The notes beneath the pieces are model-generated. The model did no database searches. It saw only the letters and a list, made by a program, of their open reading frames with translations, and was not told where the DNA came from. Below are positions 1-6,846 of a DNA stretch of 10,686 nucleotides, piece by piece. Origin of the DNA: an uncultured Oscillospiraceae bacterium (lineage in GTDB: Bacteria; Bacillota; Clostridia; Oscillospirales; Oscillospiraceae); assembly GCA_944385455.1 (NCBI GenBank), contig CALWXI010000210.1, positions 1-10,686 on the forward strand, read 5' to 3'. The translations under genes were made by a program, and so were the position numbers. Each line of letters begins with the position of its first letter. Positions within the stretch are counted from its first letter, which is position 1.

Positions 1-52
1 GTGAGTTTGCTCATGAGATGAAACCAGTCCTTTTATTTGAATTTGATGAAAC

Positions 53-679
53 TCAGAGGAAAAGGGAAGCCAGCAGGGGAGTGACATATGCCTCCATCAG
101 CGCCGCGGCGCACAGCAGCGGCAGCACAGCCAGCAGCAGTACCCGGCTGATGAGCAGCAGGCAGTCCCATAACGGCAGGGCGTCTGGCCGCTTGCGGCAG
201 CGAAGGGTGAGCTGGGTGCAGACATAGAGGCCGGTGCCCAGCGCCAGGGCGATGGCCGGCAGCTCAAAGATGCCGTGGGGCAGCAAAAGAGCCAGATACA
301 CAAAAAGTGAGATCCCCTCTGCAGTATATTGCGCCGCCAGCACGCCCAGTACCATGGCGTTGATGCCCAAGGTCAATGCCGGCAGGCGAAGAAAGGGGAT
401 CAGGCCGTATACCATGATGAAAGCGCAGGCCTGAAGGTTGTTGGAAAGAAGACCCAGGGCGGAGAGGGAGCCGTCCTCCTGCGTGATGGGCATGGAGCCC
501 ATGGCGGAGAGCACCAATCCCACCAGTGCTTCCCGTACCTGGGGAAGAAAGAGGCAGGCGGCATAGAAAAATACCGCCACGATGATAAATGCCGCGCCGG
601 CGTGGGCGGTCTCCCGGGCAAGGCCTCGCTGCCATGCCTGGATCAGCGCGGTATAGCGGAACTGGAACAGATCCTTCAT
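53..679 (-). CDS. SpoIIM-family (stage II sporulation protein M-like) integral membrane protein
   Basis: A 208-residue hydrophobic protein with about five membrane segments (roughly residues 29-47, 82-97, 101-121, 123-155 and 170-196). Family marks seen: LTLGINAMVLG at about 102-112 and LLLPHGIFELPAIALA at about 131-146, the signature region of the SpoIIM/DUF95 family. The reading frame is open further upstream, but the ATG at 679 is chosen because it overlaps the gltX stop as ATGA and begins a sensible protein; the upstream stretch is a shadow of gltX. There is no good Shine-Dalgarno directly before it, so translation is probably coupled to gltX. In Bacillus, SpoIIM works with SpoIID and SpoIIP in forespore engulfment, but the wider family includes membrane proteins outside sporulation. 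No spoIID or spoIIP is in view, so a sporulation role is inference. Family call is confident; precise role is not. Confidence 0.85.
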   Translation of the reverse strand: MKDLFQFRYTALIQAWQRGLARETAHAGAAFIIVAVFFYAACLFLPQVREALVGLVLSAMGSMPITQEDGSLSALGLLSNNLQACAFIMVYGLIPFLRLPALTLGINAMVLGVLAAQYTAEGISLFVYLALLLPHGIFELPAIALALGTGLYVCTQLTLRCRKRPDALPLWDCLLLISRVLLLAVLPLLCAAALMEAYVTPLLASLFL

Positions 680-2166
680 CCCTGCAGTTTCTCCAGCCCC
701 AGCTTCAGGCGGCGGAGAGTCTCCTCCCGGCCCAGGATGTGGCAGATCTCCACAGCGCCGCCGGGAGTCACCAGCTTGCCGGCGGCGGCGATGCGCACGG
801 GCCACATCAAAGTGGCATTTTTCACGCCCAGAGACGCAGCCAGCTCCACCAGAGCATCGTGCACGTCCTCCGATGTCCAGGCCTCCAGTCCCTCCAGAGC
901 GGGGATGGCAGCTTCCAGCATGGACCGTGAGACGGCGGCGTCGGTCTTGGACTTTTTGTTGGTGAAGAAAGAGACATCATAGTCCGGCAGGGCGTCGAAG
1001 AAGTCCACCTTCTCCGGGATGTCCGTGAGTTTTTCGCACCGGGCCTGCAGCAGCGCAGCTATGGCGGCGATGTCGATGGCGGGATTCTTCACGCTCTGGC
1101 GGATATACGGCTCCGCCACTGCGGCAAAGGTCTCGGGAGCCATGGCGCGCAGATAGGTGGCGTTGAAATAGGTGAGCTTGTCGATGTCGAAGATGGCGGG
1201 AGACTTGGAGATGCCGGCGATGTCAAAGGCGTCCACCAGCTGGGAAAGGGAGAAGATCTCCTGTTCGCCCAGCTCGCCTCTGGGCGCCCAGCCCAGCAGG
1301 GCCACATAGTTCAGCACCGCCTCGGTGAGATAGCCCTGAGCGATGAGGTCCTCATAGGAGGGGTCGCCGTGACGCTTGGACATTTTGTTGTGCTGGTCCC
1401 GCATGACGGGGGAGCAGTGAACATAGGTGGGGATGTCCCAGCCGAAGGCCTCGTAGAGGAGATTGTACTTGGGGGCGGAGGAAAGGTACTCGCTGCCCCG
1501 GACCACGTGGGTGATGCCCATGAGGTGGTCGTCCACCACGTTGGCAAAATTATAGGTGGGCAGGCCGTCCCGCTTGAGGAGCACCTGATCGTCCAGGGTC
1601 TTGTTTTCCACCGTGATGTCCCCGAAAGAGACGTCATGGAAGGTGGTGGAGCCCTCGCGGGGGATGCGCTGACGGATGACATAGGGCCTTCCGGCGTCCA
1701 GGTTGGCCTGGACTTCCGCAGGGCTCAGGTCCCGGCAGGGATCGTCCCCCCGCTGGAAGTCGCCGCTGTCCTCTTCGGATTCCGCCTTCTCGCAGAAGCA
1801 GTAGTAGGCCGCGCCCTTTTCCACCAGCAGCTGAGCGTACTTGCCGTACAGGCCCCGCCGCTCCGACTGGATATAGGGACCCACAGGGCCGCCCACGTCA
1901 GGACCTTCATCGTGGGTGAGGCCGCACTCGGCCATGGTGCGGTAGATGACGTCGGTGGCGCCTTCCACCAAGCGGCCCTGATCGGTGTCCTCGATGCGCA
2001 GGATGAACGTGCCGTGATGATGCCGGGCGATGAGCCAGGTGTAAAGCGCGGTGCGGAGATTGCCCACGTGCATGTAGCCGGTGGGGGAGGGGGCGAACCG
2101 GGTGCGGACCTTCCCCTTGGGAATGCGGGCCTCCATCTCTTCAAAAAAGCTTCTATCAAGTACCAT
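676..2166 (-). CDS. gltX: Glutamyl-tRNA synthetase (class I)
   Basis: Cytoplasmic class I synthetase that charges tRNA(Glu) with glutamate. It has 496 residues, usual for bacterial GluRS. Seen: RFAPSPTGYMHVGN at residues 23-36 (the HIGH motif as HVGN), RIEDTD at about 57-62, Cys123/Cys125/Cys144 in the position of the zinc-binding insert, the NFANVVDDHLMGITHVVRG stretch at about 206-224, and KMSKRHGD at 261-268 (KMSKS loop as KMSKR). The ATG at 2166 is supported by a GGAGGT site at 2173-2178, six bases away. Transcribed from a near-consensus promoter at 2211-2239 with a leader of only about 40 nt, so there is no room for a T-box. The sequence does not show whether the enzyme is discriminating or also charges tRNA(Gln), as happens in bacteria using GatCAB. 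The stop overlaps the start of the SpoIIM-family gene. Confidence 0.98.
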   Translation of the reverse strand: MVLDRSFFEEMEARIPKGKVRTRFAPSPTGYMHVGNLRTALYTWLIARHHHGTFILRIEDTDQGRLVEGATDVIYRTMAECGLTHDEGPDVGGPVGPYIQSERRGLYGKYAQLLVEKGAAYYCFCEKAESEEDSGDFQRGDDPCRDLSPAEVQANLDAGRPYVIRQRIPREGSTTFHDVSFGDITVENKTLDDQVLLKRDGLPTYNFANVVDDHLMGITHVVRGSEYLSSAPKYNLLYEAFGWDIPTYVHCSPVMRDQHNKMSKRHGDPSYEDLIAQGYLTEAVLNYVALLGWAPRGELGEQEIFSLSQLVDAFDIAGISKSPAIFDIDKLTYFNATYLRAMAPETFAAVAEPYIRQSVKNPAIDIAAIAALLQARCEKLTDIPEKVDFFDALPDYDVSFFTNKKSKTDAAVSRSMLEAAIPALEGLEAWTSEDVHDALVELAASLGVKNATLMWPVRIAAAGKLVTPGGAVEICHILGREETLRRLKLGLEKLQG

Positions 2167-2210
2167 GAATGTACCTCCATGCCGAAATTTTACACAATAT
2201 AACAGTTTAC

Positions 2211-2239
2211 ATTATCATCCTCCAAGGGAGGATTGTCAA
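2211..2239 (-). promoter_or_regulatory. Sigma-A promoter of gltX with a palindromic spacer (candidate operator)
   Basis: On the minus strand, -35 TTGACA (2239-2234) and -10 GATAAT (2216-2211) are separated by exactly 17 bp. The whole spacer, 2217-2233, is a perfect inverted repeat: ATCCTCC, CTT, GGAGGAT. Transcription would begin near 2204, about 40 nt before the gltX ATG. A palindrome filling the spacer of a strong promoter suggests a dimeric regulator, either a repressor that blocks polymerase or, less likely, a MerR-type activator, which normally uses a 19-20 bp spacer. The promoter call is strong; the operator is inference. Confidence 0.8.
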
Positions 2240-2300
2240 GGCCGACTTGCACCGCTCCGGCAGAAGCTGGGGGAGGCAGAGACTTTTTCCCCCGCCGGGA

Positions 2301-2329
2301 TTGCACTTTTTCCCGGGCCATGCTACAAT
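2301..2329 (+). promoter_or_regulatory. Sigma-A promoter of the trpS-tagO-mnaA operon
   Basis: -35 TTGCAC (2301-2306), 17-bp spacer, then an extended -10: TG at 2321-2322 followed by TACAAT at 2324-2329. Transcription would begin near 2336, giving a leader of about 60 nt before the trpS ATG at 2395. That is too short for a T-box or tryptophan attenuator. A 10-bp direct repeat, ACTTTTTCCC, lies at 2282-2291 and 2305-2314; the second copy overlaps the -35 and the spacer. Confidence 0.75.
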
Positions 2330-2394
2330 GTACGAGTTAAATTGCCGTCATGCGCCCGCGGAGCGGGACGGAGCAGATAGTTGAGGTGCGAATC

Positions 2395-3402
2395 ATGGAA
2401 AACGAAGTGCAGAAAAAACGGATTCTCAGCGGGATCCAGCCCTCCGGAGACTTGACCCTGGGTTCCTACCTGGGCGCCATCAAGAACTGGGCGGCGCTGG
2501 CCGATGAGTACGACTGCTATTATATGCTGGCGGACATGCATACCATTACGGTGCGGCAGGTGCCGGCGGATCTGCGCCGCCACACGCTGACCCAGGTGGC
2601 GGCATATATCGCCAGCGGTCTGGATCCGGAGAAGAACGTGCTGTTTGTTCAATCTCACGTGCCGGCCCACGCGCAGCTGGGCTGGGTGCTGGACTGCTAC
2701 ACCATGTTCGGCGAGCTCTCCCGGATGACCCAGTTCAAGGATAAGTCCGCCAAGAACGCGGACAATATCAACGCGGGCCTTTTCACCTATCCTGCCCTGA
2801 TGGCGGCGGATATCCTCCTCTACCAGGCGGATCTGGTGCCGGTGGGCGGCGATCAGAAGCAGCATGTGGAGATCTGCCGGGACATCGCCAACCGCTTCAA
2901 CGGTATCTACGGGGATGTGTTCAAGATCCCGGAGCCTTACATCCCAAAGGTGGGTGCCCGGGTCATGAGCCTGACCTCTCCGGAAAACAAGATGTCCAAG
3001 TCCGACAAGGATCCCGGCGGCTGCGTATACATGTTGGAAAAACCGGAGGACATCATGCGCAAATTCAAAAAGGCCGTGACGGACTCCGAAGCCTGTGTCC
3101 GCTTCGACAAGGAAAATAAGCCCGGCGTGTCCAATCTGATGCAGATCTACTCCGTGGCCACCGGCCGCACCTTCGAGGAGATCGAATCGGAGTTTGCGGG
3201 CCGGGGCTACGGCGACTTCAAAAAGGCCGTGGGCGAGTCTGTGGTAGAGCTGCTGCGGCCCATCCGGGAGGAGACCGAGCGGCTGCTGGCGGACAAGGCG
3301 TATCTGGAGAGCGTGTATCGCGCCGGTGCGGAGAAGGCTGCCCGGGTAGCGGACCGCACTCTCAGCAAGGTCTATAAAAAAGTGGGTTTCCTGGCACGGT
3401 GA
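2395..3402 (+). CDS. trpS: Tryptophanyl-tRNA synthetase
   Basis: Class I synthetase that charges tRNA(Trp). It has 335 residues, close to the roughly 330 typical of bacterial TrpRS. Seen: SGIQPSGDLTLGSYLGAI at residues 12-29 (the HIGH-equivalent region, with TLGS where TLGN is common), MLADMHT at 44-50, the GELSRMTQFKDKS stretch at 106-118, VPVGGDQKQHVE at 148-159, and KMSKSD at 199-204 (the KMSKS loop). An in-frame ATG exists 45 bases upstream, but the ATG at 2395 is chosen because GAGGTG (2383-2388) lies six bases before it and the family N-terminus aligns there. First gene of a four-gene plus-strand operon; the next start follows the stop by 12 bases. Confidence 0.97.
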   Translation: MENEVQKKRILSGIQPSGDLTLGSYLGAIKNWAALADEYDCYYMLADMHTITVRQVPADLRRHTLTQVAAYIASGLDPEKNVLFVQSHVPAHAQLGWVLDCYTMFGELSRMTQFKDKSAKNADNINAGLFTYPALMAADILLYQADLVPVGGDQKQHVEICRDIANRFNGIYGDVFKIPEPYIPKVGARVMSLTSPENKMSKSDKDPGGCVYMLEKPEDIMRKFKKAVTDSEACVRFDKENKPGVSNLMQIYSVATGRTFEEIESEFAGRGYGDFKKAVGESVVELLRPIREETERLLADKAYLESVYRAGAEKAARVADRTLSKVYKKVGFLAR

Positions 3403-3414
3403 CGGAGGCATGGC

Positions 3415-4566
3415 ATGCTGAGTGAAAATCGACTGATCGTCTATGTGCTGCTGGCGCTGCTGACGGCGCTGGTGGTGAGCTTCCTGATGACGCCCATCGT
3501 CAAGACCTTCGCCTACAAGGTGGGGGCCATCGATGTGCCGAAGGACGCCCGTCGGATGCACAAGGTCCCCATTCCCCGGCTGGGAGGCCTGGCCATTTTC
3601 ATCGGCTTCATGGTGAGCATCCTGCTGTTTCTGGACATCCGGGGCAATACCCAGATGCAGAGCATCCTGCTGGGGGCGGTGATCATCGTGGTGCTGGGCG
3701 TGGTGGACGACATCATGGCCCTGCCGGCTCTGCTGAAATTCGTGGTGCAGATCATCGCGGCGCTGGTGCCGGCCACCAACGGCGTACAGATCCTGGCGTT
3801 CTCCAATCCAAATGTCTTTTCCGAGAATCTCTATTGGGTGCTGGGCAATCTCTCCATTCCCGTCACGGTGCTGTGGATCGTGGCCATCACCAACTCCGTG
3901 AACCTCATCGACGGCCTGGACGGCCTGGCCAACGGTGTCTCCGCCATTTCCGCCACCACCATGCTGGTCATCGCCATGCTGGCCTCAGAGGGTCAGGTGG
4001 CCGTGGCCATGGCGGCGCTGGTGGGGGCCAGCGTGGGCTTTATGCCCTATAATCTGAATCCCGCTAAGATGTTCATGGGAGACACCGGCGCCACCTTCCT
4101 GGGATATATCCTGGCCACCATGTCCATCCAGGGGCTTTTCAAGTATTATGCCGTCATTTCCTTTGTGGTGCCCTTCCTGATTCTGGGTCTGCCTATTTTT
4201 GATACGACCTTCGCTTTTATCCGGCGCATCGCCCATGGGCAGAGTCCCATGCATGCCGACCGCAGCCACATCCATCACCGGCTCATCGACATGGGCCTCA
4301 ACCAGAAGCAGGCGGTGGCCACGCTGTATGTGATCTCCGCCATTCTGGGCCTCAGCGCCGTGGTGCTTACCACCGGCGGCGAGCAGAAAGCCATGCTGCT
4401 GTTTGCAGCCCTCTGTATCGTGGCGGTGGTGGCTGCCCGGGTGGTATTTCCGAAAGAGGTCAAGGAAGAACTGCGGGAGGAGCTCCATGAGGAGCTGGAG
4501 GGCCTGCGGGAGCACGGACATCACCCCGAGGCTCCGGCGGACGAGAAGAAAGACGAGGAAGTATAA
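3415..4566 (+). CDS. tagO: Undecaprenyl-phosphate GlcNAc-1-phosphate transferase (TagO/WecA family)
   Basis: Polytopic membrane enzyme that moves GlcNAc-1-phosphate from UDP-GlcNAc to undecaprenyl phosphate, the first lipid-linked step of wall teichoic acid or a related surface polymer. Seen: LGVVDDIMALP at 94-104 with Asp98/Asp99, NSVNLIDGLDGLANG at 160-174, NLNPAKMFMGDTGATFLG at 213-230 (Asp223), and the HADRSHIHHRL block at 280-290 typical of the WecA/TagO branch rather than MraY. About ten membrane segments are apparent. GGAGG at 3404-3408 lies six bases before the ATG. After the last membrane segment there is a strongly charged tail (about 347-383, rich in E, K, R and H), making the protein somewhat longer than Bacillus TagO. 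Enzyme class is certain; the final polymer cannot be read from this window. Confidence 0.93.
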   Translation: MLSENRLIVYVLLALLTALVVSFLMTPIVKTFAYKVGAIDVPKDARRMHKVPIPRLGGLAIFIGFMVSILLFLDIRGNTQMQSILLGAVIIVVLGVVDDIMALPALLKFVVQIIAALVPATNGVQILAFSNPNVFSENLYWVLGNLSIPVTVLWIVAITNSVNLIDGLDGLANGVSAISATTMLVIAMLASEGQVAVAMAALVGASVGFMPYNLNPAKMFMGDTGATFLGYILATMSIQGLFKYYAVISFVVPFLILGLPIFDTTFAFIRRIAHGQSPMHADRSHIHHRLIDMGLNQKQAVATLYVISAILGLSAVVLTTGGEQKAMLLFAALCIVAVVAARVVFPKEVKEELREELHEELEGLREHGHHPEAPADEKKDEEV

Positions 4567-5712
4567 ATGGAAAAACTGCGTATCATGAGCGTGTTCGGCA
4601 CCCGGCCGGAGGCCATCAAGATGTGTCCCCTGGTGCAGGAGCTGGCTTCCCGTTCGGAGATTGAGAGCCTCTGCTGCGTCACTGCCCAGCACCGCCAGAT
4701 GCTGGACAGCGTGCTGGAGGTCTTCCGTCTCAAGCCGGATTACGACTTGGACATCATGACTCCCCGGCAGACCCTCTCCACCATCACCAGCAAGTGCCTT
4801 TTGGGCATGGAGGGGGCCATCGAGGCCCTGCGGCCGGACATGATCCTGGTCCACGGGGATACCTCCACCACCTTTGCCGGGGCGCTGTCCGCCTTTTACC
4901 ATCAGATTCCGGTGGGACATGTGGAGGCTGGACTGCGGACCTATGACAAGTATTCTCCCTTTCCGGAGGAGATGAACCGCAAGCTGGTCAGCGCCATTGC
5001 CGACCTCTATTTCTGCCCCACGGTGAACAACAAAAAGAATCTCCTGCGGGAGGACATCACAGAGGGCCTCTTTGTCACCGGGAACACGGTGATCGATGCG
5101 CTGAAGACCACCGTCCGGCAGGATTACCGCTTTTCCACGGAGGCCCTCAACGGCCTGCCTTATGGGGAGAAAAAGATTATCCTGGTGACCTGCCACCGGC
5201 GGGAGAACTATGGGGAGCCCATGAAGCAGATCATGCTGGCCCTGCGCGAGATCGCCGAGACCCACGAGGACGTGGAGCTGGTATATCCTGTGCACCTGAG
5301 CCCGGTGGTGCGGGAGTCGGCGGACGCCTATCTTCGGGGCGCGCCCCGCGTTCACCTCATTGATCCCCTTTCCGCCGATGAGATGCACAACCTGATGGCC
5401 AGGTGCTGCCTGGTGATGACGGATTCCGGAGGGCTCCAGGAGGAGGCCCCTGCCCTGGGCAAGCCTGTGCTGGTGCTGCGCCGGGAAACGGAGCGGCCGG
5501 AGGCCGTGGAGGCGGGTACGGTGAAGCTGGCGGGAGTGGACCGGGAGACCATCGTCTCCATGGCGGACCGGCTCATCCGGGACGAGGATGCCTACCGAGA
5601 GATGGCCCATGCGGTGAATCCCTATGGAGACGGCCATGCCTGCCGCCGGATCACCGACGCCATCCTCTGGCATTTCGGCCGCGGGGAGCGTCCCGCGGAT
5701 TACCAGGCCTGA
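4567..5712 (+). CDS. mnaA: UDP-N-acetylglucosamine 2-epimerase (non-hydrolysing)
   Basis: Cytoplasmic enzyme interconverting UDP-GlcNAc and UDP-ManNAc (named mnaA in Gram-positives, wecB in enterics). It has 381 residues, normal for the family, with a GT-B-like fold. Seen: SVFGTRPEAIKM at 8-19, TAQHRQM at 39-45, VHGDTSTT at 95-102 (Asp98), HVEAGLRT at 118-125 (Glu120), FPEEMNRK at 132-139, TCHRRENYG at 208-216 (His210), TDSGGLQEEA at 285-294 and RETERPEA at 306-313. The ATG directly follows the tagO stop (TAAATG), and its ribosome site (GAGGAAG, 4555-4561) lies in the last tagO codons, so the two are tightly co-translated. With TagO this supplies both sugars of a GlcNAc-ManNAc linkage unit; the ManNAc transferase TagA is not in the window. 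Confidence 0.96.
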   Translation: MEKLRIMSVFGTRPEAIKMCPLVQELASRSEIESLCCVTAQHRQMLDSVLEVFRLKPDYDLDIMTPRQTLSTITSKCLLGMEGAIEALRPDMILVHGDTSTTFAGALSAFYHQIPVGHVEAGLRTYDKYSPFPEEMNRKLVSAIADLYFCPTVNNKKNLLREDITEGLFVTGNTVIDALKTTVRQDYRFSTEALNGLPYGEKKIILVTCHRRENYGEPMKQIMLALREIAETHEDVELVYPVHLSPVVRESADAYLRGAPRVHLIDPLSADEMHNLMARCCLVMTDSGGLQEEAPALGKPVLVLRRETERPEAVEAGTVKLAGVDRETIVSMADRLIRDEDAYREMAHAVNPYGDGHACRRITDAILWHFGRGERPADYQA

Positions 5713-5737
5713 GTCCAACGGGAAAGGAGGAGCGGCG

Positions 5738-6484
5738 GTGGATGCGCGGAAGCGAAACTGGATCACCTGGGCCTTTGTGGCTTTGACGGTGCTGGTGGTG
5801 GCCATGATGCTGGGCAGCACCCTGCATCGCACCACATACATCCACTTGCCGGCTCCCGGGAGCGATACGGAGGAGTCGCAGGGCGATCTCAGCGGCGGAG
5901 CCTTGTCCCTGGTGACGGTGACGCCTGAGACGGCGGGCACCGTGGTAGCCACGCTGTCCCGTCCTGCGGAGTACCGCCGCACAGTCACCATTGAACAGAT
6001 CTGGAGCGGCGGCAGTACCACCACGGACACGGAAGTGGTGGTGTTGAACGGATGGACCCGGACAGACCGGGACCTGCCGGGCGGCCAGGTACGTCATGCG
6101 GTGACAGACGGAGAGAGCACCTATATCTGGTACGATAACCAGAGTACGGTCTACGAGGCTGCGGCTGGGGATATCACCGCCGATAACGAGCAGGTCATCC
6201 TCACTTATGAGGATATTTTGGACCTTTCGGAGGAACAGATCGCCGCGGCGGATTACCGTGCCATTTCTGGAGTCAACTGCGTTTATGTGGAGACAGAGGC
6301 GGACAGCATGGGATATGTGCTGCGGTATTGGGTGAGCGTGGACACAGGATTGCTGACGGCAGCTGAAAAGCTGCTGGACGGGGAGCCGGTGTACCGTATG
6401 GCGGCTTTGGAGCTGAGCCAGACGCCGCCAAGCGCGGCGGATTTCACCCTGCCGGACGGGCGGGTATTGACAGCACCTGCCTGA
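5738..6484 (+). CDS. Membrane-anchored extracytoplasmic protein, possibly LolA/RseB-like
   Basis: A 248-residue protein of unknown role. A short basic N-terminus (DARKRNW) leads into one hydrophobic segment at about 9-27 with no lipobox cysteine, then an acidic linker (about 38-56) and a soluble domain. The soluble domain alternates short beta-like strands: TVVATLSR, YRRTVTIEQIWSGG, TDTEVVVLNGWTRTD, STYIWYDNQSTVYEA, VNCVYVETEAD, YVLRYWVSVDTGLL and PVYRMAALELS. That pattern resembles the open beta-sheet of LolA/RseB/MucB-type proteins, but no catalytic motif is visible. The GTG at 5738 is chosen because AAAGGAGG (5723-5730) sits seven bases upstream; an upstream in-frame ATG would lie deep inside mnaA. 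It is the last gene of the operon, 25 bases after mnaA and just before the terminator, so it may serve envelope polymer handling or sensing. The fold call is tentative; the gene itself is solid. Confidence 0.75.
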   Translation: MDARKRNWITWAFVALTVLVVAMMLGSTLHRTTYIHLPAPGSDTEESQGDLSGGALSLVTVTPETAGTVVATLSRPAEYRRTVTIEQIWSGGSTTTDTEVVVLNGWTRTDRDLPGGQVRHAVTDGESTYIWYDNQSTVYEAAAGDITADNEQVILTYEDILDLSEEQIAAADYRAISGVNCVYVETEADSMGYVLRYWVSVDTGLLTAAEKLLDGEPVYRMAALELSQTPPSAADFTLPDGRVLTAPA

Positions 6485-6490
6485 AATGAA

Positions 6491-6518
6491 GGCGGAGCCG
6501 GAAGGCTCCGCCCTTTTT
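6491..6518 (+). terminator. Rho-independent terminator of the trpS operon
   Basis: Perfect 9-bp GC-rich stem, GGCGGAGCC (6491-6499) with GGCTCCGCC (6504-6512), a GGAA loop, then a T run at 6514-6518. It begins six bases after the last stop of the operon. It also lies just past the end of small gene A on the minus strand, where the trailing sequence is less T-rich (TTCATTT), so it is probably weaker in that direction. The T run overlaps the stop codon of gene A. Confidence 0.92.
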
Positions 6519-6843
6519 ATAGAATCAGCAGCAGTCCCAAGGCCGCCAGCACTTCGTCGTCGGCACCCTCCCGGAAGAGGAGAAACAGCAGCGCCAGAAG
6601 CAGCAGATCTCCGGTGTCCACCCGGTCCAGATGCAGCTGATCCAGCAGATGCTGAATCATACCGCTCTCTCCCCGATGGGACGTGCCCGATGCATGAGGC
6701 GGAGAGGCGGCAGATTCATGGGCGGGAGGCGGGTCCGGGCGCGGCTGTTCAGCTGTTGAATGCGTTTCACGGCCCGGGCGGGGTTCCTCCTCCGGGATGC
6801 GGGTGTAGGTGCCTTCGTCGCTGCGGATGTAACGGTTGTACAT
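6517..6843 (-). CDS. Small protein A: Pro-rich linker and hydrophobic C-terminal hairpin, function unknown
   Basis: A 108-residue protein I cannot assign. N-terminal motif MYNRYIRSDEGTYTRIP (1-17), then a polar, Pro/His/Ser-rich disordered stretch (about 18-60), then an amphipathic helix (MIQHLLDQLHLDRVDTGD, 62-79) and two hydrophobic segments, LLLLALLFLLF (80-90) and VLAALGLLLIL (98-108), separated by the acidic turn REGADDE. The C-terminus looks like a membrane-inserting hairpin, or a helical hairpin buried in a partner. The ATG at 6843 starts three bases after the stop of gene B, and its ribosome site (GGGAGGG) lies in the last codons of B, so the two are coupled. I believe similar short proteins occur in other clostridia, but I know of no established function. 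The short, coupled and well-started frame argues for a real gene. Confidence 0.75.
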   Translation of the reverse strand: MYNRYIRSDEGTYTRIPEEEPRPGRETHSTAEQPRPDPPPAHESAASPPHASGTSHRGESGMIQHLLDQLHLDRVDTGDLLLLALLFLLFREGADDEVLAALGLLLIL

Positions 6844-6846
6844 ATC

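Noticed and set aside
1..52. Inverted (GAGTTT/AAACTC) and direct (GATGAAAC) short repeats after the SpoIIM-family gene
   Set aside because: Arms are short and about 40 bases apart with no T run on the minus strand; they do not make a convincing terminator and the flank is cut by the window edge.
1369..2202. A 277-codon plus-strand frame antisense to gltX
   Set aside because: gltX is certain on the other strand with all class I motifs; the antisense protein shows no family features and runs through the gltX start region.
2269..2293. G-run/C-run hairpin (GGGGGA with TCCCCC) in the gltX-trpS gap
   Set aside because: It lies upstream of both predicted start sites, so would not be transcribed, and its loop is long; not a terminator.
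2167..2394. T-box riboswitch or Trp attenuator upstream of gltX or trpS
   Set aside because: The predicted leaders are only about 40 and 60 nt, and no specifier stem, T-box sequence or terminator hairpin fits between promoter and start.
3985..6030. A 681-codon minus-strand frame across tagO, mnaA and the following gene
   Set aside because: Long but antisense to three well-supported genes; His/Gln/Gly-rich composition is that of a shadow frame in GC-rich DNA.
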